From NCBI GenBank assembly GCA_020057805.1, contig JAGVFD010000119.1, positions 1 to 7,232 of the forward strand: a stretch of 7,232 bases of DNA, given 5' to 3'. This document shows positions 1 to 5,684 of this stretch, piece by piece. The first letter of the stretch is position 1; each line of letters begins with the position of its first letter. The DNA comes from Sideroxydans sp. (GTDB taxonomy: Bacteria > Pseudomonadota > Gammaproteobacteria > Burkholderiales > Gallionellaceae). The position numbers and the translations under genes are program-made. The notes beneath the pieces are model-generated. The model was not told the origin of the DNA. It saw only the letters and a list, made by a program, of their open reading frames with translations, and ran no database searches.

Positions 1-351
1 AGCAAGGTATTGGGGGTCACAGAAGGTATCGAAACGGCACTGGCAGTAATGAGTGCTTTCAACATACCTGTATGGCCTACTGGCAATGCGTACCTGCTGG
101 AAAACTTTGTGCCCCCCAAAGGGGTGGACGTGGTGATCTACGCTGACAAAGACCTTCCTTCCAAGCAACATCCGGAAGGACACGGACAGAGTTCGGCAAA
201 ATTGCTACTGAAGCGTCTTTGGAGTGAAGGTACTAAAGCATCCGTCAAGATTCCAGACAACGACATCCCGCAAGGAATGAAGTCTGTCGATTGGCTTGAT
301 GTGGTGAATGGCACGTTAAAAGTGTCAGCAATGAAAACGGTCGCGCTTTAG
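1..351 (+). CDS. TOPRIM-domain primase-like protein, C-terminal fragment
   Basis: The frame is open to the left edge, so this is the C-terminal ~116 residues of a longer protein; the TTG at position 10 is internal. The visible part carries the two hallmarks of a TOPRIM fold: TEGIETALA, with the conserved acidic residue in the first motif, and IYADKD, which supplies the DxD metal-binding pair. Between them is a PTGNAYLL stretch common in Toprim_3-type proteins. Known members are primase or primase-helicase related proteins encoded on plasmids, phages and integrative elements, acting in the cytoplasm on DNA replication or transfer. The end of the gene is followed by an intrinsic terminator, so it closes an upstream operon. 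The N-terminal domains (zinc finger or helicase) lie outside the window, so the exact subfamily cannot be named. Confidence 0.85.
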   Translation, partial: SKVLGVTEGIETALAVMSAFNIPVWPTGNAYLLENFVPPKGVDVVIYADKDLPSKQHPEGHGQSSAKLLLKRLWSEGTKASVKIPDNDIPQGMKSVDWLDVVNGTLKVSAMKTVAL

Positions 352-398
352 GCTGCAATCCCCATGTGAATGGCGAGCGCAAGTCCTAGGCCGTTTTA

Positions 399-419
399 CC
401 CCGCTTGCCGGGGCTTTTT
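399..419 (+). terminator. Intrinsic terminator after the TOPRIM gene
   Basis: CCCCG (399-403) and CGGGG (409-413) form a 5-bp GC stem around a CTTGC loop, followed by C and five T residues (415-419). It lies about 50 bases after the TAG of the TOPRIM gene and separates it from the leader before the gene at 623. Confidence 0.85.
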
Positions 420-420
420 A

Positions 421-560
421 CGGCACATTCAAACGAGTGTGCCGCAACAAGCAGGATTCACACACGAAGCTTATTGCTTCGGGTTGATATTGGTGACTGG
501 CCAATCCAAATAAACAGAAGACACGAGAGTGTCAACGAATTACCTAAGCAATACCTATCC
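421..560 (+). promoter_or_regulatory. Multi-hairpin leader module, copy 1 (P0-P3)
   Basis: Four stem-loops follow one another. P0 is CGGCACA/TGTGCCG (421-427/438-444). P1 is CGAAGC/GCTTCG (465-470/476-481) with loop TTATT. P2 is ATTGG/CCAAT (489-493/501-505) with a 7-nt loop. P3 is GACAC/GTGTC (520-524/529-533) with a GAGA (GNRA) tetraloop. The same series occurs at 5017-5150. There P1 and P3 have different stem sequences that still pair and similar loops, which indicates RNA structure. P2 keeps identical arms and could instead be a DNA operator. TTGATA (484-489) abuts P2 and might be a -35 element, but no good -10 follows at the right distance. The module runs straight into the core hairpin at 561-622. 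Confidence 0.7.
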
Positions 561-622
561 ACCCACGCGGGGACACATCCCCGTCAGGGTCGGTGTGTCT
601 CCATCTTTTTAAGGAGAGCACC
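561..622 (+). promoter_or_regulatory. RBS-linked hairpin switch, copy A
   Basis: ACCC (561-564) is followed by left arm GGGGACACA (569-577), which pairs with TGTGTCTCC (594-602). An inner CCC/GGG stem (580-582/587-589) is capped by GTCA. A T-run (606-610) and the Shine-Dalgarno AAGGAG (611-616) follow, six bases before the ATG at 623. In the alternative fold, GGTG (592-595) pairs with CACC (619-622) and TCTCC (598-602) with GGAGA (613-617), hiding the ribosome binding site. The two folds share the right arm and exclude each other. Confidence 0.75.
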
Positions 623-838
623 ATGGATCGTGAAGACGTATTAAGTTTTTTGAGATTTCTCTCGGAGGCAACGATCGAGGAGATCAAGAAGAGCAAAGCG
701 ATAGTGCAAGAGTCTCTTGCGGACGTAGACCCAGAAGGCAACGTAGCGGCAGACCTTAAATTTCTTCTTCGGAAGTGTGATGAGGAATTGCTGGCTCGCG
801 CCGAGTATTACAAGTTGAAGTCACAACAGAGAGGCTAA
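623..838 (+). CDS. Small hypothetical protein (71 aa)
   Basis: I do not recognise a family. The ATG at 623 is chosen because AAGGAG lies six bases upstream and the same leader-to-ATG layout recurs at five other genes. An in-frame GTG at 593 falls inside the leader hairpin and is not credible. The protein is small, soluble and rich in charged residues (many E, K, D and R), with no signal peptide or membrane segment. It is probably mostly alpha-helical, with two helical stretches: one in the first half around TIEEIKKSKAIVQESL and one in the second half around LKFLLRKCDEELLARAEYY. It is alone in its transcription unit and is preceded by the longest type of leader in the window. It is likely an accessory or regulatory protein of the element, but its function is unknown. 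Confidence 0.75.
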   Translation: MDREDVLSFLRFLSEATIEEIKKSKAIVQESLADVDPEGNVAADLKFLLRKCDEELLARAEYYKLKSQQRG

Positions 839-983
839 CGGTAGGGTGCAGGGTGCGACGAAGCTTGTCGTACTCCGCATCATCCCGTTGCAGGATCGCA
901 GTAACGAGTTGGCGGCCAATGGATTCCCTGAATTCATTACCACCACCATCAATCACCGTGAGCTGTGCGCATGTGTTTTTCAT
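756..983 (-). pseudogene. Possible minus-strand gene remnant
   Basis: A 75-codon minus-strand frame begins MKNTCAQLTVIDGGG and continues with NEFRESIGRQLVTAILQRDDAEYDKLR, which reads like genuine protein. After roughly 50 residues the translation becomes low quality and overlaps the 3' end of the + strand gene at 623-838. No clear Shine-Dalgarno precedes the ATG at 983. It fills most of the otherwise gene-free stretch 839-1010. It may be the N-terminal stump of a gene broken by recombination, or chance. I recognise no family. Confidence 0.22.
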
Positions 984-986
984 GTG
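970..986. repeat. CATGTG direct repeat flanking T5
   Basis: CATGTG (970-975), TTTTT (976-980) and CATGTG (981-986) put two identical hexamers 11 bp apart, about one helical turn. This is the geometry of tandem half-sites for a DNA-binding protein. It lies about 25 bases upstream of the leader of the ArdC-like operon. It could also be chance. Confidence 0.3.
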
Positions 987-1003
987 GGCAGTCTAGCACG
1001 GCA

Positions 1004-1074
1004 GTTTTCAAAACCCAATCGGGGGACACTCTCCCCTCTGGGGCGTGGTGTCCCTTTTTAACAAGGAGAACACC
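1004..1074 (+). promoter_or_regulatory. RBS-linked hairpin switch, copy B
   Basis: A short palindrome GTTTTCAAAAC (1004-1014) runs into ACCC (1013-1016). The left arm GGGACACT (1023-1030) pairs with GGTGTCCC (1047-1054), the last pair being U-G. An inner CCCC/GGGG stem (1033-1036/1040-1043) has a TCT loop. Five T residues follow (1055-1059), then AAGGAG (1063-1068) and the ATG at 1075. In the alternative fold GGTGT (1047-1051) pairs with ACACC (1070-1074) and CCTT (1053-1056) with AAGG (1063-1066). The sequence is very close to copy F at 5905-5982. Confidence 0.75.
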
Positions 1075-1935
1075 ATGCAAGATAAATCAAACAAGCCAGA
1101 CTGGAACTCGCTGTTCGAGCAGGCGCTGACGCAACCAGGAGTGATGTCGAAGGCGTATTCGGTTTTCTACGAGTACAGCCTAGGCAACGCATTCTTGGCC
1201 GCAAGCCAACTGATCGACCGCAAGTTCCCTATTTCACCCATCGCCAGCTTCAACAAGTGGAAAGAGCTTGGCCGCATGGTCAAGAAAGGTGAGAAGGCGA
1301 TTGCCCTCGTGATGCCCGTTACCGTCAAGTCCAAGTCGAAAGATGAGGGCGAGGATGGTGGGGTCAACACGGAATCTGGTTCAAATACGCAAGCCAAAAG
1401 CTCGGGACGCACCATATTCATCCTGAAAAATAACTGGTTTGCACTGTGTCAGACGGACGGCGCGGAACATGCGCACGAAGTTGTTATTCCGAAGTGGGAC
1501 AAAGCGAAAGCATTGGCCGCATTAGGGATCACAGAGCATGACTTTGCACACATGAATGGAAACGTTCAAGGCTATGCCATTCCGAACGAGAAGACGTTAG
1601 CCATCAACCCGCTTGCGGCGTTGCCATGGAAAACGACTTTTCATGAGATGGCGCACTGCCTGTTGCACTCATCAGAAGCGCAAATGGCTGACGGTGAAAT
1701 GTTGCAAAAGTGCATCAAGGAAGCCGAAGCTGAAAGCGTTGCATATCTGTGTTGCGCGACATTGGAATTGCCGGGGCTTGAACAAAGCCGCGCGTATATC
1801 CAAAACTGGCTGAACTCGACAGAACCATACCTTGAGTTCAGAAAGAAAAGTGCAGCACGAGTGTTCGCGGCAGCCAACAAGATTCTCAAAGCCGGTGCCG
1901 AAACTGCGAAAGCAGGGGAGGTGGGTAATGAGTGA
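1075..1935 (+). CDS. ArdC-like anti-restriction protein with HExxH zinc-peptidase domain
   Basis: A 286-residue protein. The N-terminal ~130 residues resemble the ArdC N-terminal (DUF1738-type) domain that binds single-stranded DNA, including KWKELGRMVKKGEKAIAL (about residues 61-78) and a later WFALCQTDG segment. An internal charged and Ser-rich linker (about 84-110) interrupts it. The C-terminal half has HEMAH at 190-194, the zinc-binding HExxH motif, followed by KEAEAESVAYL (215-225), which supplies the downstream acidic ligand, as in ArdC and related metallopeptidase-like proteins. ArdC proteins of conjugative plasmids protect incoming DNA from host restriction. The start at 1075 is fixed by AAGGAG seven bases upstream; a GTG at 1045 lies inside the hairpin. 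It is first in a three-gene operon, and its stop overlaps the next start by 8 bases. Confidence 0.88.
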   Translation: MQDKSNKPDWNSLFEQALTQPGVMSKAYSVFYEYSLGNAFLAASQLIDRKFPISPIASFNKWKELGRMVKKGEKAIALVMPVTVKSKSKDEGEDGGVNTESGSNTQAKSSGRTIFILKNNWFALCQTDGAEHAHEVVIPKWDKAKALAALGITEHDFAHMNGNVQGYAIPNEKTLAINPLAALPWKTTFHEMAHCLLHSSEAQMADGEMLQKCIKEAEAESVAYLCCATLELPGLEQSRAYIQNWLNSTEPYLEFRKKSAARVFAAANKILKAGAETAKAGEVGNE

Positions 1936-2218
1936 TCCAAATTTGGTAAGGCTATTTACAGCGCACGGTGCCGTTTATATCGACACCAATCAGTTAAAAA
2001 GTGGGCGTAGCCACCTCACAATCTTCACGTCACGCGGTAATCGACTGAAGGATGTAGGAGCGACGAAAGATGTACGGGAGTTCGCCATGTATGGTGTGCA
2101 CCGCGACAACTTGTATGCCTCACAAGAACTAGCTGATGCAGCTTCGGATGCAATCTGGAGTGAACTGTATGGAGACAAGGCACTGACCACGAAGCAACTA
2201 CGTGAGCGAGGCTGTTAG
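1928..2218 (+). CDS. Hypothetical protein (96 aa), operon with ArdC-like gene
   Basis: I do not recognise a family. The ATG at 1928 sits inside the end of the ArdC-like gene (ATGAGTGA, 8-base overlap) and is preceded by a strong Shine-Dalgarno, GGGGAGG at 1916-1922, so translation is probably coupled. The frame is open further upstream (from 1832), but that part is a shadow of the ArdC-like gene. The protein is soluble, with no signal peptide or membrane helix. The first half is predicted beta-rich (GAVYIDTNQL, HLTIFTSRGNRL), and the second is helical and acidic (ELADAASDAIWSELYGD). Its position suggests a role linked to anti-restriction or early transfer, but this is inference from context only. 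Confidence 0.82.
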   Translation: MSDPNLVRLFTAHGAVYIDTNQLKSGRSHLTIFTSRGNRLKDVGATKDVREFAMYGVHRDNLYASQELADAASDAIWSELYGDKALTTKQLRERGC

Positions 2219-2404
2219 ATGAACAATCAAAACACGCCACTATCCAAAGATCAGTTGCTGGCCATAGAAGTAGAGAACGAAATTCTGAGTGTTGCCGAAC
2301 TCAGTGATGAGGTTACACATAGCGACCTTCAGGGGTTAGCTAGTGTGGCTGCAAGGAAAATCATCGCGAAGGTAAGGGAGCACTTGGAGTCTACTTCAAA
2401 CTAA
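2219..2404 (+). CDS. Small hypothetical protein (61 aa), third gene of operon
   Basis: The start codon follows immediately on the TAG of the previous gene (no gap), with GAGCGAGG at 2203-2210 as a likely Shine-Dalgarno. The 61-residue product is acidic and probably all-helical, with a plausible two-helix layout: LSKDQLLAIEVENEILSVAE and then SDLQGLASVAARKIIAKVREHL. There is no signal peptide or membrane segment, and I recognise no family. The tight packing with the two upstream genes supports a real, co-translated gene. It ends just before the leader at 2418. Confidence 0.75.
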   Translation: MNNQNTPLSKDQLLAIEVENEILSVAELSDEVTHSDLQGLASVAARKIIAKVREHLESTSN

Positions 2405-2417
2405 ATGCAACAAATCA

Positions 2418-2476
2418 ACCCTGACGGGGCATCGCTCCGTTAGGGGGATGTCTCGTTATTCATTAAGGAGACACAA
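2418..2476 (+). promoter_or_regulatory. RBS-linked hairpin switch, copy C
   Basis: ACCC (2418-2421) precedes left arm GGGGCATC (2426-2433), which pairs with GATGTCTC (2447-2454) over eight pairs including G-U. An inner CTCC/GGGG stem (2435-2438/2443-2446) is capped by GTTA. This copy has no clean T-run (GTTATTCATT), so it is a poor terminator. It still has the alternative fold: TGTCTC (2449-2454) pairs perfectly with GAGACA (2468-2473), covering the Shine-Dalgarno AAGGAG (2465-2470). The ATG is at 2477. Confidence 0.7.
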
Positions 2477-3166
2477 ATGGAATTTGATACCAATGGTCTG
2501 GATGCAATAGATCAAGAAATCATCCGTAAGCTCATCATCGCTCGCGATCAAAACGGAGAACCGCGCATAGGTGACTATGTGCGCTTTTCGACCGGAGAAC
2601 TGGAGAGATTCAGCCATGATTGGGGAGATGGTTTGCAGACATCTGCAGGCGGCTCGTTTTTTCTGTGCAACAACGGAGGAGCTAGTTTTAGTGGCGGATT
2701 GAATCCTTGTACATCGGCTGACAAGCTGGAACAGACAGACGCAGAGCTGCCAGGCTCGTTTTGGATATTTCATCACAATGTTGCTGGTGCAGGTCGCGGG
2801 GTGCATTTCAAAATCCCGTGTCGCGTTTACTTAACGACTGCCTCGTATGAGGGATTTCTTGGCAAAGATTTTTGTTCTCATGAAATTGATGCTCTGAAGA
2901 AACAACTCGAAAGCGATCTGATTCGGCAAATAGCAATCTTGACGGGCATAAACGCGCACGGGGAGGCATATCAACTAGGTGCTAAAACTCTGGGATTGAT
3001 TAAGTTAAGCGAACGCTTTGCCGACATAAATCGTCGACACTTGCAACTTGGCTATCTTTCTCACGAGCTTGACCTTGAGCGCATGCATGCCTATGAAGAA
3101 CTGATGGGCCATGCGCGAACGCACATGGAAGCCGCAGATTACCAGCAGTTCTACATGGCGATGTAA
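2477..3166 (+). CDS. Hypothetical protein (229 aa) of mobile-element type
   Basis: A single-gene unit with its own switch leader; AAGGAG lies six bases before the ATG. I recognise no characterised family, though the core sequence recalls uncharacterised proteins of plasmids and integrative elements. Residues 30-120 appear beta-rich, with many aromatic and glycine residues: IGDYVRFSTGELERFSHDWG (31-50), a Gly/Ser-rich run (57-74), and GSFWIFHHNVAG (93-104). The region after 130 is predicted helical (EIDALKKQLESDLIRQIAIL, then ERMHAYEELMGHARTHMEAA). There is no signal peptide or membrane helix. It has several Cys and His residues but no recognisable metal motif. Function is unknown. Being controlled separately by the shared leader suggests that its dosage or timing matters to the element. 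Confidence 0.85.
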   Translation: MEFDTNGLDAIDQEIIRKLIIARDQNGEPRIGDYVRFSTGELERFSHDWGDGLQTSAGGSFFLCNNGGASFSGGLNPCTSADKLEQTDAELPGSFWIFHHNVAGAGRGVHFKIPCRVYLTTASYEGFLGKDFCSHEIDALKKQLESDLIRQIAILTGINAHGEAYQLGAKTLGLIKLSERFADINRRHLQLGYLSHELDLERMHAYEELMGHARTHMEAADYQQFYMAM

Positions 3167-3175
3167 ATCAACACG

Positions 3176-3293
3176 TTCACCATCGGCAATCCAGCTGACC
3201 GGTGAATCAAACTTAACCCACCCAACGGGGATGTACCTATCCCTAGCGGGGTAGGCATCCCCTTTTTCGTTCCATCAAAAAAGGAGATACCAA
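3176..3293 (+). promoter_or_regulatory. RBS-linked hairpin switch, copy D, with upstream stem-loop
   Basis: A first inverted repeat, TTCACC/GGTGAA (3176-3181/3201-3206), precedes CACCCAACGGGG. The left arm GGGGATG (3227-3233) pairs perfectly with CATCCCC (3256-3262). After a 2-nt bulge, an 8-bp inner stem CCTATCCC/GGGGTAGG (3236-3243/3248-3255) has a TAGC loop. Five T residues follow (3263-3267), making this the strongest terminator-like copy. In the alternative fold GGCATCCCCTTTTT (3254-3267) pairs with AAAAAGGAGATACC (3278-3291) with only two A-C mismatches, covering the Shine-Dalgarno AAGGAG (3281-3286). The ATG is at 3294. Confidence 0.78.
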
Positions 3294-4979
3294 ATGCAAC
3301 AACAAGCAATTTCACAAATGCGCGTAGGTAATATTCGCCAAGGGAGAAATCCACGCACGTACTTCGATCCTGTCGAAATGGCCGAAATGGAAGCATCAGT
3401 CTCTGCAAAGGGAGTGATTCAACCAATCTTGATTCGTCCCGTTGAAGACTGGTATGAAATCGTCGCCGGTGAACGTCGCTGGCGCGCAGCGATGAAGGTT
3501 CGTGGCGAAGACTACGAAATTCCAGTGTTGGTCAGAATCCTCAGCGATGACGAGGCTGACGAACTGGCACTCATCGAAAACGTTTCACGCGCCAACATGT
3601 CACCGACCGAAGAGGCCTCAGCAGCAGCAAAGATTCTCGGACGCTGTGAAGGCAACCGTGACGATGCTGCAAACCGTCTCGGCTGGTCGCGCAGTACGTT
3701 GGATAAGCGACTGGCGCTGATGAACTGTAGTCCGTCTGTGATCACTGCTCTCAATGAACGCAAGATCCATCTGGGTCATGCCGAATTGCTGGCAGCCGTA
3801 CCGAAGGATCGTCAGGAAAAGACAATCGTAATCCTCCTTGCTCAACCAGCACTCCCAAGTGTTGCTGAATTCAAAGCAGGGTTGGAGAAGATTTCGCGTT
3901 CGATGGCATCAGCGATATTCGATAAGACAGACTGTGCGAGTTGTCACCACAACAGCGGGAACCAGCAAGCATTGTTTGCCGATGCCGTCTCTGACGGACA
4001 TTGCACCAATGGTGAATGCTTTGACCGAAAGACTGAGGATGTGTTGGAAGCCAAGGCAAAATCTTTGGCTGAGAACTATCCAAAGGTGGTCATCGTCCGA
4101 CAGGGCGAGAACCACACAGTCATCAAGTTGACGGCTGATGGTGCAACTGGTGTTGGTGCTGAGCAAGCGGCGGCATGTCGTAGCTGCAAGTCGTTCGGTG
4201 CAGCGGTCAGCGCGATACCCGGCAAAGTGGGTAACGTGTATGAATCGCACTGCTTCGATACGACCTGTCATACGAAAAAGGTTGGTGAACGTCTGTTGGC
4301 GGAAAAGAAAGCGGCTGCGAAGCCGGCGACTGCTCCAACAACGGCCAAGCCTGCCGGTTCAAAGCCTGTAGCTGGCAAGGCTGGGGAGAAATCCACAACC
4401 ACCTCCAAGGCTACCGTGACATCGGTTCAAGACACTCAGCGTGTCGTGGACTATCGTATCGGTGTCTGGCGAAAGGCGTTGAAGAAAGAGTTGTTCCAGG
4501 ATCCGCATAAGAACCTGTGCTTGCTCATCGGTGTAATGATGACTCGCGGCGGGTCGAATGTGTCTTCTACAAAGCTGGCTTCTGGTTTCGAGGCGCTAAC
4601 TTCGCAAAAGCCCCCCGTCAGCAATGTCGGGGAAGCTGCGGCGATGGTGGCCAAGGCAGACGAGGCAGTGCGCTCAAAGGTGTTGTCTGGGATTGTTATT
4701 TCGATCACGGATAGCATCGAGAAGCATCACTTGCCGGAAATGCTCAAGTTCATGGAAGTGGACTTGGCGAAACACTGGAAGTTGAACGCGGAATTTCTCG
4801 ACTTGCTCACCAAGAGCGAGATCGAGGTTATCGCGGAAGAGCTCGGACTGAAGGTCGCGCTTGGCGATCAATATGCCAAGGCAAAAGGCGGCAAAAAGGA
4901 TGAGTTCATCAAGGCGCTCATGGAATGCAAAAACTTCGATTTTGAAGGTAAGATTCCAGCGGTGTTAAGCACGATGTAG
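3294..4979 (+). CDS. PRTRC system ParB family protein
   Basis: A 561-residue protein. The ParB/Spo0J N-terminal domain (about 5-110) shows GERRWRA at 59-65 and LIENVSRANMSPTEEA at 93-108, the signature nucleotide-binding and partner motifs of the family. A helix-turn-helix region follows at about 120-146 (DDAANRLGWSRSTLDKRL). Beyond the usual ParB core are two Cys clusters: C214-x2-C217 with C237-x4-C242, and C295-x2-C298 with C320-x4-C325. They look like paired zinc ribbons. An Ala/Lys/Thr/Pro-rich linker (about 339-375) leads to a C-terminal helical domain. The length, the Cys pairs and the downstream PRTRC E, C and F genes identify it as the ParB of the PRTRC system, rather than a classical ParB beside ParA. 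It probably acts in plasmid or element maintenance. The start is fixed by AAGGAG at 3281. It is the only gene in its unit and ends at a strong terminator. Confidence 0.92.
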   Translation: MQQQAISQMRVGNIRQGRNPRTYFDPVEMAEMEASVSAKGVIQPILIRPVEDWYEIVAGERRWRAAMKVRGEDYEIPVLVRILSDDEADELALIENVSRANMSPTEEASAAAKILGRCEGNRDDAANRLGWSRSTLDKRLALMNCSPSVITALNERKIHLGHAELLAAVPKDRQEKTIVILLAQPALPSVAEFKAGLEKISRSMASAIFDKTDCASCHHNSGNQQALFADAVSDGHCTNGECFDRKTEDVLEAKAKSLAENYPKVVIVRQGENHTVIKLTADGATGVGAEQAAACRSCKSFGAAVSAIPGKVGNVYESHCFDTTCHTKKVGERLLAEKKAAAKPATAPTTAKPAGSKPVAGKAGEKSTTTSKATVTSVQDTQRVVDYRIGVWRKALKKELFQDPHKNLCLLIGVMMTRGGSNVSSTKLASGFEALTSQKPPVSNVGEAAAMVAKADEAVRSKVLSGIVISITDSIEKHHLPEMLKFMEVDLAKHWKLNAEFLDLLTKSEIEVIAEELGLKVALGDQYAKAKGGKKDEFIKALMECKNFDFEGKIPAVLSTM

Positions 4980-4991
4980 ATTAAGATTCAC

Positions 4992-5013
4992 CCACCCCTT
5001 CGGGGGTGGTTTT
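4992..5013 (+). terminator. Strong intrinsic terminator after PRTRC parB
   Basis: CCACCCC (4992-4998) and GGGGTGG (5003-5009) form a perfect 7-bp stem with the very stable TTCG loop, followed by four T residues (5010-5013), a few bases after the parB stop. It cuts the PRTRC parB gene off from the leader at 5017. Confidence 0.9.
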
Positions 5014-5016
5014 CCA

Positions 5017-5150
5017 AAGCGCATTAGAAAGTACGTTTCGGAAAACAAGGCTTCACACCCAGCGCTTATGCGTTGAGTTGATATTGGCGGCCGACCAATC
5101 AAAACAAACGGAAGACGAGCAATCGTCAATGAATCACCCAAAGCATCACT
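5017..5150 (+). promoter_or_regulatory. Multi-hairpin leader module, copy 2 (P0-P3)
   Basis: This is the second copy of the module at 421-560. P0 is AAGCG/CGTTT (5017-5021/5034-5038). P1 is CAGCGC/GCGTTG (5060-5065/5070-5075) with loop TTAT. P2 is ATTGG/CCAAT (5083-5087/5095-5099) with a 7-nt loop. P3 is GACGA/TCGTC (5114-5118/5123-5127) with a GCAA tetraloop. Compared with copy 1, the P1 and P3 stems are changed on both sides and still pair, and both P3 loops fit GNRA. GTTGATATTGG (5077-5087) and GAAGAC (5111-5116) are identical in the two copies. In addition, GTTTTCC (5009-5015) could pair with GGAAAAC (5040-5046), which would involve the T-run of the preceding terminator. Confidence 0.7.
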
Positions 5151-5213
5151 CACCCAACGGGGGCATCTTCCCCGACGGGGTTGTGTCCCCATTTTTATTC
5201 AAGGAGACACAAC
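5151..5213 (+). promoter_or_regulatory. RBS-linked hairpin switch, copy E
   Basis: CACCCAAC leads into left arm GGGGGCAT (5159-5166), which pairs with GTGTCCCC (5183-5190). An inner CCCC/GGGG stem (5170-5173/5177-5180) has a short GAC loop. A T-run (5192-5196) and AAGGAG (5201-5206) follow, with the ATG at 5214. The alternative fold is very clear here: GTTGTGTC (5180-5187) pairs perfectly over eight bases with GACACAAC (5206-5213), and CC (5189-5190) with GG (5203-5204), closing off the ribosome binding site. Confidence 0.78.
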
Positions 5214-5684
5214 ATGCAAAAAGTCTTTCAGTTCTATGCCGATCCTGGCCACGGCTGGATGGCAGTCAAGAAGCAGTTGCTTGAAGATCTCGGCATTGCT
5301 TCAAAAATCACCTCATACAGCTACCAACGTGGTGACACGGCCTACCTCGAAGAAGATTGTGATTTGGATATGTTTTTCGAGGCATTCCAACAGAAGACTG
5401 GCGAAAAACCAGTCTTAAAACAGCATCACAGTGATCGACGTTCAAAGATTCGCAACTATGATTCTTATCGTTTTGATTCTGCGACATTCCGTGTGGTGGC
5501 AACCGTTCATAACCCTCGGACTGATGAGGGAGCAAATCCCGCAATGGTGTGGAATACGGATTCTCGCGAGGCAGCAACACGCCAAGCAGAATACTGGACT
5601 CGCAATGGATACTGGTCGGCTATTTATGACGTGGCATCTGGTGAGGCTCTTCACGACTTCACACCAACAGGTAGTTTGCAATGA
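5214..5684 (+). CDS. Hypothetical protein (156 aa), two-part
   Basis: The start at 5214 is chosen because AAGGAG lies seven bases upstream; an earlier in-frame start at 5181 falls inside the leader hairpin. The first ~82 residues (FQFYADPGHGWMAV, then SYSYQRGDTAYLEEDCD and a basic RRSKIRNYDSY end) resemble a small uncharacterised domain that I associate with plasmid and phage proteins of proteobacteria. The remaining ~70 residues (from TFRVVATVHNP) look like a separate beta-alpha domain ending in YDVASGEALHDF. There is no signal peptide or membrane segment. It is first in a two-gene operon, overlapping its partner by ATGA. Function is unknown. It lies between two parts of the PRTRC cassette, so it is likely accessory cargo of that region. 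Confidence 0.88.
   Translation: MQKVFQFYADPGHGWMAVKKQLLEDLGIASKITSYSYQRGDTAYLEEDCDLDMFFEAFQQKTGEKPVLKQHHSDRRSKIRNYDSYRFDSATFRVVATVHNPRTDEGANPAMVWNTDSREAATRQAEYWTRNGYWSAIYDVASGEALHDFTPTGSLQ

Noticed and set aside
405..644. 79-aa + strand ORF across the first leader
   Set aside because: It runs through a terminator, the hairpin module and the RBS of the gene at 623, and its sequence does not look protein-like.
856..870. Inverted repeat CGACG-AAGCT-TGTCG as a terminator of the 71-aa gene
   Set aside because: The stem is short and no T-run follows, so termination is not supported.
2456..2806. 116-aa minus-strand ORF opposite the 229-aa gene
   Set aside because: The + strand gene has a strong RBS, the conserved leader and a better protein sequence; the antisense frame has no such support.
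3227..3267. Leader hairpin as an ordinary terminator of the upstream gene
   Set aside because: It has a stem and T-run, but it lies directly on the Shine-Dalgarno of the next gene, and the same arrangement recurs six times, so a control element for the downstream gene is the better reading.
3909..4271. 120-aa minus-strand ORF inside the PRTRC ParB gene
   Set aside because: It is opposite a confidently identified gene, and similar long antisense frames occur throughout that gene; no motif or RBS supports it.
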